Shown here: positions 14,875 through 24,503 of the stretch, piece after piece
Layout of the letters: each line of letters opens with the position of its first letter
Position numbering within the stretch: position 1 is the stretch's first letter
From: Planctomycetaceae bacterium
Lineage (GTDB): Bacteria; Planctomycetota; Planctomycetia; Pirellulales; Thermoguttaceae
DNA length: 28,339 nt
Assembly (NCBI GenBank): GCA_031283515.1
Contig: JAITBS010000189.1
Location: forward strand, 1-28,339
Direction: 5' to 3'
Notes under the pieces: model-generated
Told to the model about the DNA's origin: nothing
Databases searched by the model: none
What the model saw: the letters and a program-made list of their open reading frames with translations, nothing else
Program-made: the position numbers and the translations under genes

Positions 14875-17800
14875 TTATTCTTTTGTTTTAACGGGATCGG
14901 CAGGTTGGCTGGGCCATTTTTTGGGTTCCGCTTCCATACGTTTGAGAACTTCTTCGATACCACGTTGAAGTTGCGGGTCATCACCTTCAAGCATTGATTT
15001 TGGGGCGTTTTCCACTTCAATGTCCGGCTCAACTCCCTTTCCTTCAATAATCCAATGACCGTTTTCATCGTTTGTGCCGCGAAGAGGAACAAACACCATG
15101 CCGCCATCCAACAATTGACCGCGCGGTGAAATTCCAACCACTCCGCCCCAACTCCGTTTGCCAATCAATAATCCTAGTCCCGCCTTACGGAAATAATAAG
15201 GAAAAATATCACCGTCACTTGCCGAAGTTTCATTGATCAGGCAAACCTGATGACCAAATCGGGCGTTGCCCGGATAGGCACTCGGTGAAATATTGGTACC
15301 GCCAAATCGGGTTCCGAGTAATTGTTGGTTCAGCCGCATAATGATCCATTGCGAAATATTTCCCCCGCCATTACTCCGAACATCAATCACCAAACCTTCT
15401 TTACGAATTTGCGGATAATACCATTTCAAAAATTCATAAGAACCAGCAGCCCCCATATCAGGAATATGAAGATAACCCACACGACCCTCTGTCGCTTTAG
15501 CAACTTTTTCACGGTTTTTCAGAACAAAATCGAGATAAAGTAAATTCTGTTCGCTTGTTACGGGAACATACACAGTTTTTCGTGAACCTTTGAGCGAAGG
15601 TTCGGTGTTGAGCGTCAACGTAACCGGATCACTCCGGTGTTGCAATAATCGGTACGGATTTTCGTCTCCAGTCAACTCCATACCGTCAATTTGTAAAACG
15701 TAATCCCCAACTTGAGCGTTTACCCCAACTTCAGTTAACGGCGAACGGTATTTCGATTCCTCGTTTTCACCGCGAAAAACAGTTGAAATTTTATAACGGT
15801 TCGATTTTGTATCAAGTTCAAAACGGCAACCCGGCAACCCAACAACAGGACGTTTCGGTTGCACAAAATCGCCGCCCTGAATATAGGCATGTCCAACATT
15901 CAATTCAGCAACCATTTCACTAAGAACATAATTCAAATCACTTCGGTGTGCAACATAAGGAAGAAGTTCATGATATTGCCGTTTCAAAGCATCCCAATCA
16001 TAACCGTGCATATTTTTAACGTAAAAATAATCACGGAATTTCCGCCATGTTTCTTCAAACATCTCCGCCCACTCTTCAGCAGGAACTCGATCAACAAACA
16101 AATTGTCCGTTTTCAGGTCGGTAACTTTCGACGCAATTTTCGGCTCACAAACCTTCAACACCTTTCCTGAACGAAAAACAACTTTGGAAAAATCCGTCGC
16201 CATCGAATATCCGTCCACATCATTGAGTAAAAGTGATTCTTTACGTTCTTTCAAATCATAAATCATGAGACGCGGTTTTCGTTCCGCATCACGCCCATAA
16301 AATGAAGCATCGCGTTTGAGATAGTACAAAAATTGTCCGCTTGCAGAAAAATTATCAAAATTATCTGCTGTAACAGGAATCCGAATAACCCTGTCGGAAA
16401 GACCATCCCAATCAATTTTGGTCAGTTTAGGAATTGACGGTTTAGGAACAAGTTTTGTCGTATCATTGCTTGCTCCGGCATCAGTTGTTGTTTCTTCCGG
16501 CGGTTTGGACGAGGTTCCTGATGTTGTGTTGAGCGGTGTTGGAGTAATGGGAGTTGTTTCCTCGTCGAATTGCGGCGCAAACAAATTCGCAACATTTTTT
16601 CGTAATGCCAATGCAAAAATACCGGTGTTACGATTACCGGCAAAATTCCATTCCACAGAACTATGTTGCGGCGCAAACTCTCGCTGTGACAAAAAATAAA
16701 GGTAATTTCCCGCCGGTTCCCAAACAGGTTCACGAACATCAAATACCGGATCAGTAATCAGACGAGATTTTTTTGTTGCCAGTTCGTAGATATGAAGTTG
16801 CCCGAAGCCTTGCGGATCATACAGAATGTACGCAAGATACCCGCCGCAAGGCGACCAATTACCAACCGGAATTCCGCCATGCAATGCCGTAACAACTTCA
16901 ACCGGAATACCTTGCTTAAAATGTTCATTACCCTGCACTGCAACAATCCAGAGTTTCGCGTTACAATCACTAACGGAAAGATATCGTCCGCAAGGAGAAA
17001 TTCGCAAATAATCGAGTTGACCTTTGAAGGTATTGGTTAATTGTAACGGTGTTTTTGTTCCCTGAACTTCCTGAAGATAAAGTTGATCTTCACCGGTTTT
17101 ATCGGAAATGTACACAATTGTTTTGCCGTTGTAGGACCATACAGGACAACGTTCATGAGCGTTACTGGAACAGGTGTAGTTCCGAACGTAACCTTTGTCA
17201 ACCGGAACCGTAAAAAGATCGCCGCGTGCAGTCATCGCCACGCGTTTCCCACCGGGTGCGGCAGCATACTGTTCAATATTTCCGCTTACATTGATCCGAG
17301 CAGGACGCATCGCAAGACCGTCATGAGGAACTCGAACATTGATCTTTGAAAATCGTTCTGTATCCTGTGGTGCTTTGGTGTTATAAACAACTAATTCGCC
17401 GCCGAGTTCATAAACAATTTGTCCTTCTTTATCACCGGAAGCCCAACGGACATCCCATTGGCGTTCATCGGTACACTGAACAATATTTTCTGTTTGGGTG
17501 TTATACTCAAAGAGGTTCATTGTACCGGTTCGGTCGGAGGTGAAGTAGATTTTGTTGTCAATCCAGATTGGTTCGCGTTCTGTTCGCGGATGTTGATCAA
17601 GCCGCTTAGACTCTTTGGTCTCCAAATCAAAAATCACTAAATACTGTGTCCAACCGCCTTCGTAACGTTTCCATGACCGGAAATCACGAAACAACGGTGA
17701 ATAAACAATTTTTTTGCCATCCGGTGAAAAATCACCGGCTCCAGCGGTTGGCATTCCGGTTTTTCTGGGCAATCCGCCTCGAATGGGAACGGTGTACAAG

Positions 17801-18270
17801 GTACCGAGTTCGGTTACGGAATTGGAGTCGCGAAGTGATCGGAACACAATATTTTTACCGTCCGGCGTCCAACCGTAAACAATATTATCGTAACCGCGTC
17901 TGGGCGGCATGGGACCAACAGAAGGATAAAACGTTAATTGACGCGGAACGCCGCCGCTTGCCGGAATAACATAGACTTGTTCATCTCCGTCATATTGTCC
18001 GGTAAACGCAATCCATTTACCATCCGGCGAAAATTTTGGAAAGACTTCAAGACCTTCATGAGCCGTAAGCCTTGTTGCCGTCCCGCCTTTCGACGCAACT
18101 TTCCAAAGATCACCGCCGTAACAAAAAACAATGGTTTTACCGTGAATATCAGGAAACCGAAGAAGTTTTGTACTGTCATTTTTCGGTGAAGACGGTGAAA
18201 CCGTCTCCGCAAACGAAGTAACAAATAAAGCGGTAAAAACAAACAACGAAAAAATAATTCTTCTGTACAT
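14875..18270 (-). CDS. Tricorn-like S41 protease with beta-propeller domains, exported
   Basis: A large peptidase of the tricorn/C-terminal-processing family (S41), 1131 residues. An N-terminal signal peptide (about residues 1-21) suggests export, unlike the cytosolic archaeal tricorn. Two propeller regions follow (about 35-330 and 330-620), with TolB/WD-like repeats such as FSPDGKWIAFTG, YGWTPDGKNIVF and FSPDGKKIVY. A Thr/Ser/Pro-rich linker lies at about 570-606. Then come the core, with His794 in ELNVGHAY, a PDZ-like segment (about 815-905), RSNGGGN, and the nucleophile region NETSASDGD (Ser1018, or Ser1016). Glu1076 in IIEGKGVEPD matches the tricorn acidic residue. The catalytic set is therefore complete and the enzyme is probably active on oligopeptides. 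It is transcribed alone, between glgB and rpsJ. Confidence 0.9.
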   Translation of the reverse strand: MYRRIIFSLFVFTALFVTSFAETVSPSSPKNDSTKLLRFPDIHGKTIVFCYGGDLWKVASKGGTATRLTAHEGLEVFPKFSPDGKWIAFTGQYDGDEQVYVIPASGGVPRQLTFYPSVGPMPPRRGYDNIVYGWTPDGKNIVFRSLRDSNSVTELGTLYTVPIRGGLPRKTGMPTAGAGDFSPDGKKIVYSPLFRDFRSWKRYEGGWTQYLVIFDLETKESKRLDQHPRTEREPIWIDNKIYFTSDRTGTMNLFEYNTQTENIVQCTDERQWDVRWASGDKEGQIVYELGGELVVYNTKAPQDTERFSKINVRVPHDGLAMRPARINVSGNIEQYAAAPGGKRVAMTARGDLFTVPVDKGYVRNYTCSSNAHERCPVWSYNGKTIVYISDKTGEDQLYLQEVQGTKTPLQLTNTFKGQLDYLRISPCGRYLSVSDCNAKLWIVAVQGNEHFKQGIPVEVVTALHGGIPVGNWSPCGGYLAYILYDPQGFGQLHIYELATKKSRLITDPVFDVREPVWEPAGNYLYFLSQREFAPQHSSVEWNFAGNRNTGIFALALRKNVANLFAPQFDEETTPITPTPLNTTSGTSSKPPEETTTDAGASNDTTKLVPKPSIPKLTKIDWDGLSDRVIRIPVTADNFDNFSASGQFLYYLKRDASFYGRDAERKPRLMIYDLKERKESLLLNDVDGYSMATDFSKVVFRSGKVLKVCEPKIASKVTDLKTDNLFVDRVPAEEWAEMFEETWRKFRDYFYVKNMHGYDWDALKRQYHELLPYVAHRSDLNYVLSEMVAELNVGHAYIQGGDFVQPKRPVVGLPGCRFELDTKSNRYKISTVFRGENEESKYRSPLTEVGVNAQVGDYVLQIDGMELTGDENPYRLLQHRSDPVTLTLNTEPSLKGSRKTVYVPVTSEQNLLYLDFVLKNREKVAKATEGRVGYLHIPDMGAAGSYEFLKWYYPQIRKEGLVIDVRSNGGGNISQWIIMRLNQQLLGTRFGGTNISPSAYPGNARFGHQVCLINETSASDGDIFPYYFRKAGLGLLIGKRSWGGVVGISPRGQLLDGGMVFVPLRGTNDENGHWIIEGKGVEPDIEVENAPKSMLEGDDPQLQRGIEEVLKRMEAEPKKWPSQPADPVKTKE

Positions 18271-18545
18271 CGCGATTATAGATAGTTAAGGAAAAATTAA
18301 AAATCGGTTCAAGACAAATGTAAAAATTGATTCAAATAATCAATCAATACAAACAATCAATACAAACATAATCAGTCAGATAAAGTGTAGTTTAAAATAA
18401 CGATAAAATGAATATATTCTATTTATTTTGACTTATTTTTTTCATAGATAAAGTCCGAAAAAATGGATTGTTTCGGATTTTACATTTTATTAGAGGTTGG
18501 AGTTCAAATTTATTCCGTTGTTATATTTATTTGATTACAAACTTG
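18271..18545 (-). other. Upstream region of the tricorn-like gene with a 13-bp tandem repeat
   Basis: It has no gene. A perfect 13-bp direct repeat AATCAATACAAAC occurs twice (18342-18354, 18355-18367), preceded by a related AATCAATC stretch. It could be an operator or replication slippage. The only TATAAT (18275-18280) lies 4 nt before the ATG, too close for a normal leader. Confidence 0.5.
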
Positions 18546-18829
18546 GTAATATTTCAGTGGAATTTCTGTTTTTCGATTTTCACCCCGACAGGGGAGTGAT
18601 TTTCATAACCGCAGGTCATCGACCTGCGGACTCGTACAACTAAAAAAACTCTGTCTGAAAGACAGAATTTTAAAAATCGAAGGTATGATTTGGATCGTTT
18701 AGTTTCGTCTTTCAGAGGATGTTGAGGCGAGATGTTTACCGTAGGTTGCGATTCGCTTGACCTACGGTTATGAAAATACCACCCCTTCGAGGTGAAGAAT
18801 CAAAAATAAAAATTCCACTGATATATTAC
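18546..18829 (-). repeat. Type A inverted-repeat-bounded structured element, copy 1
   Basis: The ends are GTAATATTTCAGTGGAATTT (18546-18565) and its inverted partner ending TTCCACTGATATATTAC (to 18829). Inside are perfect hairpins CCGCAGGTC-ATC-GACCTGCGG (18609-18629), TCTGTCT-GAA-AGACAGA (18650-18666) and a CCGTAGGTT/GACCTACGG stem (18739-18767), plus CACCCC hairpins near each end. The copy at 25840-26124 has the same hairpins at the same distances from its left end (about 62, 102 and 193 bp). It lies 25 bp after the glgB stop, between glgB and the tricorn-like gene. Short plus-strand frames in it are not credible genes. Confidence 0.8.
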
Positions 18830-18854
18830 AAAAATTCCTTTTTTGATGGGAGTT

Positions 18855-20795
18855 CTATTGGAATTTCGGCTTTAGTACGGAAATTCCAAGCGGCGGAAAA
18901 TAAGCGTCAATCGTTGCCGGACGATTGTGGGAACATTCGCCGGTTGCTTCTATTCCGGGACCATTACCGGTGTTACTGCCGCCGTAAAACTCCGAATCAC
19001 TGCTGAAAATCTCCTCATAATAACACTTGATCGGAACTCCTATCTTCATTCGGCGAGGAACCGGCGTAAAATTACAAAGCACCACAAGAAAATCAGGCCA
19101 TTCTTTTGCCTTTCGGATAAACGCAAATGTGCTCGTCTCCCAATTGTGGCAATCAATCCATTCAAATCCAAGTCCATCAAAATCATTTTCATACAAAGCA
19201 GGTTCATTGAGGTACATTTTATTCAAATCGGCAATACAACGTTGTAATCCCTGATGCGGTTCCCATTGTAACAGATGCCATTGCAAACTTTCATCAAAGT
19301 TCCATTCATTCCACTGACCAAATTCATTGCCCATAAAAGTCAGTTTTTTACCCGGATGCGTCCACATATAACTGTACAAAAGACGGGCATTGGCGAATTT
19401 CTGCCATAAATCACCGGGAACCTGATCCAGAATAGAACCTTTACCGTGAACCACTTCATCGTGAGAAATCGGTAGAATAAAATTCTCATGAAAAGCATAA
19501 ATTAAACTAAACGTTAATTCGTCATGATGAAACTTGCGATGTACCGGATCATGCCGCATGTATCTTAGCGTATCGTTCATCCAACCCATATTCCATTTCA
19601 TCGAAAAACCAAGTCCACCGCAATAAGTTGGTCGTGAAACCCCGGGCCATGCGGTTGATTCTTCGGCAATTGTTAAAACATTGGGAAATTGAATTCCGAT
19701 TTGTTCGTTCAATATTTTGAGAAAATCAATAGCTTTGAGATTTTCACGTCCGCCGAATTCATTTGGAATCCAGTCACCCGATTTCCGGCTGTAATCGAGA
19801 TAAAGCATTGAAGCCACCGCATCAACCCGAAGACCGTCTATATGATATTTATCAATCCAGAAAATTGCGTTTGAGACTAAAAAATTACGGACTTCATTAC
19901 GTCCGTAGTTGAAAATCAGGGTTCCCCAATCGCGATGTTCCCCTTGTTTCGGATCGGCGTGTTCATACAATGCTGTACCGTCGAATTGACGTAGTCCATG
20001 ACCGTCACGCGGAAAATGCGCCGGAACCCAATCAATAATCACCCCAATTTCATTTTGATGACAAAGATCAACAAAATACATAAAATCCTCGGGACTGCCA
20101 TAACGGCTTGTTACTGCGAAATACCCGACGATCTGATAACCCCAACTCGCGGAAAGAGGATGTTCTGAAACAGGAAGTAATTCAATATGAGTGTAACCCA
20201 TTTCCTTAACATATTCTACCAATTGATTCGCAACATCACGATAAGTCAGCCAACGATTCGGATTGTCACCGGGGCGACGCCAGGAACCGAGATGAACTTC
20301 ATAAATGGATATTGGTTTGTACAACCAATCGTTGTCGCGGTTTTTGCGTTTTTCGAGCCAATCGGCATCGTTCCACTGATACCGGTTGAGTTCGACCACT
20401 TTGGAAGCCGTATAAGGAGGCATTTCCGCGTAAAAACCAACTGGATCGGATTTTTCAAAAACAGTATCGCCATTGCGGACAAGATATTTATAAGTTACCC
20501 ATTCTTTCATGTCTGGAATGAAAACCTCCCAAAAACCGGTTGGAATATGTTTGTGCATTGGGTGAATGGTTCCATTCCAATTATTAAACTCGCCAATAAC
20601 ACTAACTGCTGTCGCATTGGGAGCCCAAACCGCAAAATTGACGCCCTGAACTCCATTGACTTCACGAAAATGAGCACCAAGTTTTTCATAACTTTTCCAA
20701 TGAGTACCTTCACCAAGAAGATAAAGATCAAAATCTGTTAGAAAATTGTTTTGAGAATCAGGAGAATTGAGTGAATCGAAATTTGGTTTTGTCAT
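18855..20795 (-). CDS. glgB: 1,4-alpha-glucan (glycogen) branching enzyme
   Basis: It forms alpha-1,6 branches in glycogen (GH13). A CBM48/E-set domain is at about residues 40-130 (NFAVWAPNATAVSVIGEFNNW), then the (beta/alpha)8 barrel with DWVPAHF (about 255-261), GLRVDAV (nucleophile Asp325), TIAEESTAWPG (acid/base Glu378) and LPISHDEVVHG (Asp446), then a C-terminal beta domain. All catalytic residues are present. The start at 20795 (646 residues, MTKPNFD) is chosen because AAGGAA lies about 8 nt before it; the open frame extends 53 codons further to 20954 with atypical sequence. Other glycogen genes are not in the window. Confidence 0.96.
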   Translation of the reverse strand: MTKPNFDSLNSPDSQNNFLTDFDLYLLGEGTHWKSYEKLGAHFREVNGVQGVNFAVWAPNATAVSVIGEFNNWNGTIHPMHKHIPTGFWEVFIPDMKEWVTYKYLVRNGDTVFEKSDPVGFYAEMPPYTASKVVELNRYQWNDADWLEKRKNRDNDWLYKPISIYEVHLGSWRRPGDNPNRWLTYRDVANQLVEYVKEMGYTHIELLPVSEHPLSASWGYQIVGYFAVTSRYGSPEDFMYFVDLCHQNEIGVIIDWVPAHFPRDGHGLRQFDGTALYEHADPKQGEHRDWGTLIFNYGRNEVRNFLVSNAIFWIDKYHIDGLRVDAVASMLYLDYSRKSGDWIPNEFGGRENLKAIDFLKILNEQIGIQFPNVLTIAEESTAWPGVSRPTYCGGLGFSMKWNMGWMNDTLRYMRHDPVHRKFHHDELTFSLIYAFHENFILPISHDEVVHGKGSILDQVPGDLWQKFANARLLYSYMWTHPGKKLTFMGNEFGQWNEWNFDESLQWHLLQWEPHQGLQRCIADLNKMYLNEPALYENDFDGLGFEWIDCHNWETSTFAFIRKAKEWPDFLVVLCNFTPVPRRMKIGVPIKCYYEEIFSSDSEFYGGSNTGNGPGIEATGECSHNRPATIDAYFPPLGISVLKPKFQ

Positions 20796-21142
20796 TATTT
20801 TTTTCCTTGAATATTTGAATGACCGTACCGTAGAAAACATACCATTATTACTATCAAACGGATGTTTTCTGAAATGAAGAGAGTTCCGAATAAATATGTC
20901 GTATAATATCCGCGAATAACCGGCAACAAACCGCTGTACACAAAAAAAACTCAAAAAATACCGTAAAAACGTGCTGTTTCCAATCTATCGTTGAAAAATA
21001 TTATACCCACAATCGAAGATATTATATCGAAAAAAACAGATTCGGCAACTGATTGTATTGAATTCAACATGCGGAACAAAGATAAAATCGGCAGTTAGAA
21101 TGAGGTTTAGGCAATCATATACTTTCCGCATCCTTTTCTATG
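20796..21142 (-). other. glgB upstream region
   Basis: This AT-rich gap holds no gene. It contains a promoter candidate at 21021-21048 and a second TATAAT at 21000-21005, implying a glgB leader of roughly 200-220 nt. Confidence 0.5.
21021..21048 (-). promoter_or_regulatory. glgB: Candidate glgB promoter
   Basis: On the minus strand TTGCCG (21043-21048) and a perfect TATAAT (21021-21026) are 16 bp apart. A second perfect TATAAT (21000-21005) lies just downstream with no good -35 box. Confidence 0.45.
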
Positions 21143-21517
21143 AGCCCTGACAGGAGCGAGATTATTAGTTGAAAGCGGATAGTGTCGCAAGCGGAGTAAT
21201 AACGTTTTGGTAAATAGGAGGCTTGCGACATCCTACGTCCTGAAAGGACAACACAAGCCAGCCCTACCCAACGGGTAGGGTTACACAATCATCATCAACA
21301 ATTTCGCCCTGAAAGGGCAATATAGTTGATAGAGTCGCAAAGCGGATTACTATCAAAACGGTATTACTCCGCTTGCGACACTCTCCACTATCAACTAATA
21401 TCCTGCCCTTTCAGGGCGATCTTGTCGGCGGTAACTTTGACCCTACCCGTTGGGTAGGGCTGGCTTATGTTGTCCTTTCAGGACGTAGGAGAAACAAAAA
21501 TTCCACTGATATATTAC
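21143..21517 (-). repeat. Type B structured element, copy 2, internally inverted
   Basis: The right end TTCCACTGATATATTAC (to 21517) matches the other elements; no matching left end is found. The interior is an inverted duplication: the block with CCCTACCC-GTT-GGGTAGGG and the GTCC/GGAC hairpin (about 21439-21490) recurs in inverted form at about 21232-21287. GCCCTGAAAGGGC hairpins and the AGCGGAGTAATA-type stretch shared with 385-710 are also present, partly flipped. It ends 72 bp after the stop of the protease gene. A fragment resembling the type C end (about 21535-21558) follows it. Confidence 0.7.
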
Positions 21518-21589
21518 ACGAAAAGTTTATTTTTGAAAATAGACAGTTACATTTTAAAGTACAATAAGTATATTATATGATCAATTTAA

Positions 21590-24463
21590 TTATTGTTTCT
21601 TTTTTTCGGTAAATGTAAAATCGAGAAGAGTCATGTTGCGTTCGATTGTTAAGACGATTGGTTCTTCAGGAGTTGCTTGATGAATTTGATATTCAACCGC
21701 CGATAGAGAAGGTGTCAAATGATTGTTGACCATAACAATCAGATCGTCCGGGAATAAACCAAGACGAGCCGCCTCACTACCAGAACGAACCGAATCAATA
21801 AACGGCGGCGTTCGCCCCGATACCGGCGACACCAAAAGGAATCCCCAATTTTGAAACAATTGAACCGTGTCTTCAGGAATCAATTCCCGCTCCAGTGTAA
21901 TCGCTTTCGGCATAATAAGTTGTGGATGAATAACACCGGATGTTATCGTTAATTCTTTGGCTTGAACAATCATTGCATTGACCTTCTCGCGAAACACTGT
22001 TACCGGAATCGCATAATTCAGCCAACTATTATTTTCTCTGTTACGTAATTCTTTACCGAGAATACCAATTAAATTGCCGGTTTCCGCCGAAATCAACGCA
22101 CCACCGCAAGCTCCCGGATTGTTTGTTGTTATATCAATAACGAAAATTGCTCCCTGATACGGTGTTTCAAAAACTCCCCGTCTTGCCCGAAGTGTTGTTT
22201 TGGCAGCAATAAAACCGTGTTGAACTGTTGCCGGCTCATTGCCCTCCGCAATATTGAACGGATTGGAAACCGCAAAAACCGAATCACCAATCAAAGGTTC
22301 AGGAATAGAGGACGAATTTTCCTGTATCAAAAAATAAGGTAATTCAGTTGCAGAAATTTTGAGCAGCGCAAGTTCCATAACCGGATCAGCCGCAACCAAT
22401 TGCGTTTCAAATTTTCGCCCCGAATCCAATACAACACGAATTGGGTCCGCCTGCAATGCAGAAGTAATCGCCGTCAGAATATAACCATCCGGCGAAACAA
22501 AAATTCCCGTTTGATAACCGTGCATTCCGGAAGTATTTCCTGCTCCATAGATTTTGACAATCTTTGGTAATGTTTCGGTAATGACCGACGGAGCGGTATG
22601 TATTCCGGTTTCTTTCAATATTTGTGTTTCATTTTGTGTTTCATTTTTATCGAACGAAAACATATCAACCGGTACATTCGGAATCCAATAGTTTATTTCA
22701 AAAGTACCAAAAAGAATCCGACCAAATCGAACTTTCCATTCATTTTTGTTATCGGAATTTTGGTGAAATAAAATTTCGCACGGAAAATCAAGACTGCTGC
22801 CCGACATTTCAACCAATACAATCGCTCCTGTTTCCGGTTCGAAATAAAAACGAACATTATTACCTCGCCACGCCATACCGCAAACATCGTACCGTTTTTC
22901 AGGATTCCCGTCTATCGGTGCAGTTCCGATATACACGGTTTCAGCGTCCTGAATTGTTTCCTTTACCGCCAGTTGACGTAACAAATAAAGTGCAGTAAAC
23001 AACCCTCCGCTGCCGCGCGGTGATTGATAATGCGTAATTGGATCAACAATGAAAACTTCCGTTTGAAGCATTAAATCGGCGTTCCAGAAACCGTTTTCAA
23101 CCGGCAATTCATACCGAACACCTTTGTCATCAATATGAAACGAAAAAGATTCCTTTCGGTTTTTCAATTGACCGGAAAACTTCCAACCCGTATCTTTCGT
23201 AATATCAAAATTTTTGCGCCAATTATTAAGCACTCGATTCAATTCTTGCCGGTTGAAATAATAATTGGCATAACCGTGTTGTTTTTCATAAAACGGTTTA
23301 ATCGTTTCAGGAATAAAAAATTCTTTTCGTAACAACTTAATCGGTTGACCATCCGGTCCGGGAATTTCGATCTCTTTAAAACCGTCTGGAACTTTTTCTG
23401 TTTCTTCACGGTTACGGTTTTGTTGCTGTTGTTTTTTGAAATCCGGCGGAACAATCGGCGGTTCGATCATTTTTTCCGTCATTTCAATAAGTTCCGCTTC
23501 ACTATGCAAATTACCAAGACGAACCATCAATTCAAACCGTTCGCCATCCTTGCCGCGAACAATAACCGGAAGCCGCCAGTGTTTCGGAAAAAGACCAATC
23601 AAATTTTTGAACGTATTCGCCGTATCAACAGTTTTACCCGCAAACCGCAGTAATTCATCATTGTAACGTAAACCATTCCGGTAAGCATCGGAAGTTACAA
23701 GAATTTCATCAAATAGAACTCGTCCGTCTTTGTCGGTTGAAACAACCACATTCATCGTCGCATGATCAACAATTCGACCGCTTTTCAGATCACCAAGAAA
23801 ATATCGTACTTGATTACTCGAAACCGCGTAACCAATACCAACATTAACTCTGCCACGTTTTTCAAAAGAACAACGGCCAATAATTCCAATCACTTCACCT
23901 TGTTTATTGAAAAGCGGACCGCCGCTGTTTCCCGGATTGACGGCGGCGTCCGTTTGTAAACAATCGGTGTATTCTAAAAATGTTCCAGACGGAAATTGGT
24001 AACGATGAATACCGGAAATAATTCCTTTGGAAACACAGGGTTTGTAGTCAAGTGCCAACAGAAACGGATTGCCCATCACAATAGCCGTATCGCCAATAGC
24101 AACAAAATCACTGTTTGCAAGACCGGCAAATGGAAAATCGTTACGGTTGAGTAATTTGATCAAAGCAATATCGCCGACAGGATCAAGACCAACAATTACC
24201 GCATCATAAAGTTGACCATCCGCCATTCCACATTTCATCGCAGGACCACAAGGTTGAACCACGTGAAAATTTGTCAATGCGTAACCGTCTGGAGAAATCA
24301 CAACTCCACTTCCACCACCAGCCGGATCGTTAGGATTTGCCGGAAAAATTGAAACAACTGCCCGCATCGCCTGTTCAATCACCGTATCGGTTGCGTCGGC
24401 AAAACCAATTCCTGAATTTACCGTAACTGTCAGAAATAGAACCGTTAAATAAAATCGTTTCAT
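21590..24463 (-). CDS. HtrA-like serine protease with a second, degenerate protease domain
   Basis: An exported 957-residue protein. A signal peptide (MKRFYLTVLFLTVTVNSGIGFA) is followed by a trypsin-like S1C domain with the full triad: His67 (TNFHVV), Asp98 (GDIALIK) and Ser180 (NPGNSGGPL). A PDZ-like region lies at about 240-320, a Gln/Arg-rich linker at about 345-360, and an unrecognised middle domain at about 385-610. A second S1-like domain (about 635-825) has the same scaffold, but the triad positions read Thr667, Glu697 and Cys786 (NPGACGGAL), so it should be inactive. A C-terminal PDZ (about 875-945) follows. The start at 24463 is chosen because the longer frame begins inside the promoter -35 box. 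Role: probably periplasmic protein quality control; inferred. Confidence 0.9.
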   Translation of the reverse strand: MKRFYLTVLFLTVTVNSGIGFADATDTVIEQAMRAVVSIFPANPNDPAGGGSGVVISPDGYALTNFHVVQPCGPAMKCGMADGQLYDAVIVGLDPVGDIALIKLLNRNDFPFAGLANSDFVAIGDTAIVMGNPFLLALDYKPCVSKGIISGIHRYQFPSGTFLEYTDCLQTDAAVNPGNSGGPLFNKQGEVIGIIGRCSFEKRGRVNVGIGYAVSSNQVRYFLGDLKSGRIVDHATMNVVVSTDKDGRVLFDEILVTSDAYRNGLRYNDELLRFAGKTVDTANTFKNLIGLFPKHWRLPVIVRGKDGERFELMVRLGNLHSEAELIEMTEKMIEPPIVPPDFKKQQQQNRNREETEKVPDGFKEIEIPGPDGQPIKLLRKEFFIPETIKPFYEKQHGYANYYFNRQELNRVLNNWRKNFDITKDTGWKFSGQLKNRKESFSFHIDDKGVRYELPVENGFWNADLMLQTEVFIVDPITHYQSPRGSGGLFTALYLLRQLAVKETIQDAETVYIGTAPIDGNPEKRYDVCGMAWRGNNVRFYFEPETGAIVLVEMSGSSLDFPCEILFHQNSDNKNEWKVRFGRILFGTFEINYWIPNVPVDMFSFDKNETQNETQILKETGIHTAPSVITETLPKIVKIYGAGNTSGMHGYQTGIFVSPDGYILTAITSALQADPIRVVLDSGRKFETQLVAADPVMELALLKISATELPYFLIQENSSSIPEPLIGDSVFAVSNPFNIAEGNEPATVQHGFIAAKTTLRARRGVFETPYQGAIFVIDITTNNPGACGGALISAETGNLIGILGKELRNRENNSWLNYAIPVTVFREKVNAMIVQAKELTITSGVIHPQLIMPKAITLERELIPEDTVQLFQNWGFLLVSPVSGRTPPFIDSVRSGSEAARLGLFPDDLIVMVNNHLTPSLSAVEYQIHQATPEEPIVLTIERNMTLLDFTFTEKKKQ

Positions 24464-24503
24464 TATCATAAATCGAAAGGTCTCAAAATGTTTACCGCAA
24501 CAG

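Noticed and set aside
18275..18280. TATAAT just before the tricorn-like gene
   Set aside because: It ends 4 nt before the ATG and has no -35 box at the right distance, so transcription would start inside the start codon.
18770..19006. Plus-strand frame beginning MKIPPLRGEES
   Set aside because: It is the type A element read as protein, continuing antisense through the 3' end of glgB; there is no ribosome site or family match.
20796..20954. 53-codon longer start of glgB
   Set aside because: The sequence is atypical for the family, and a Shine-Dalgarno site marks the start at 20795.
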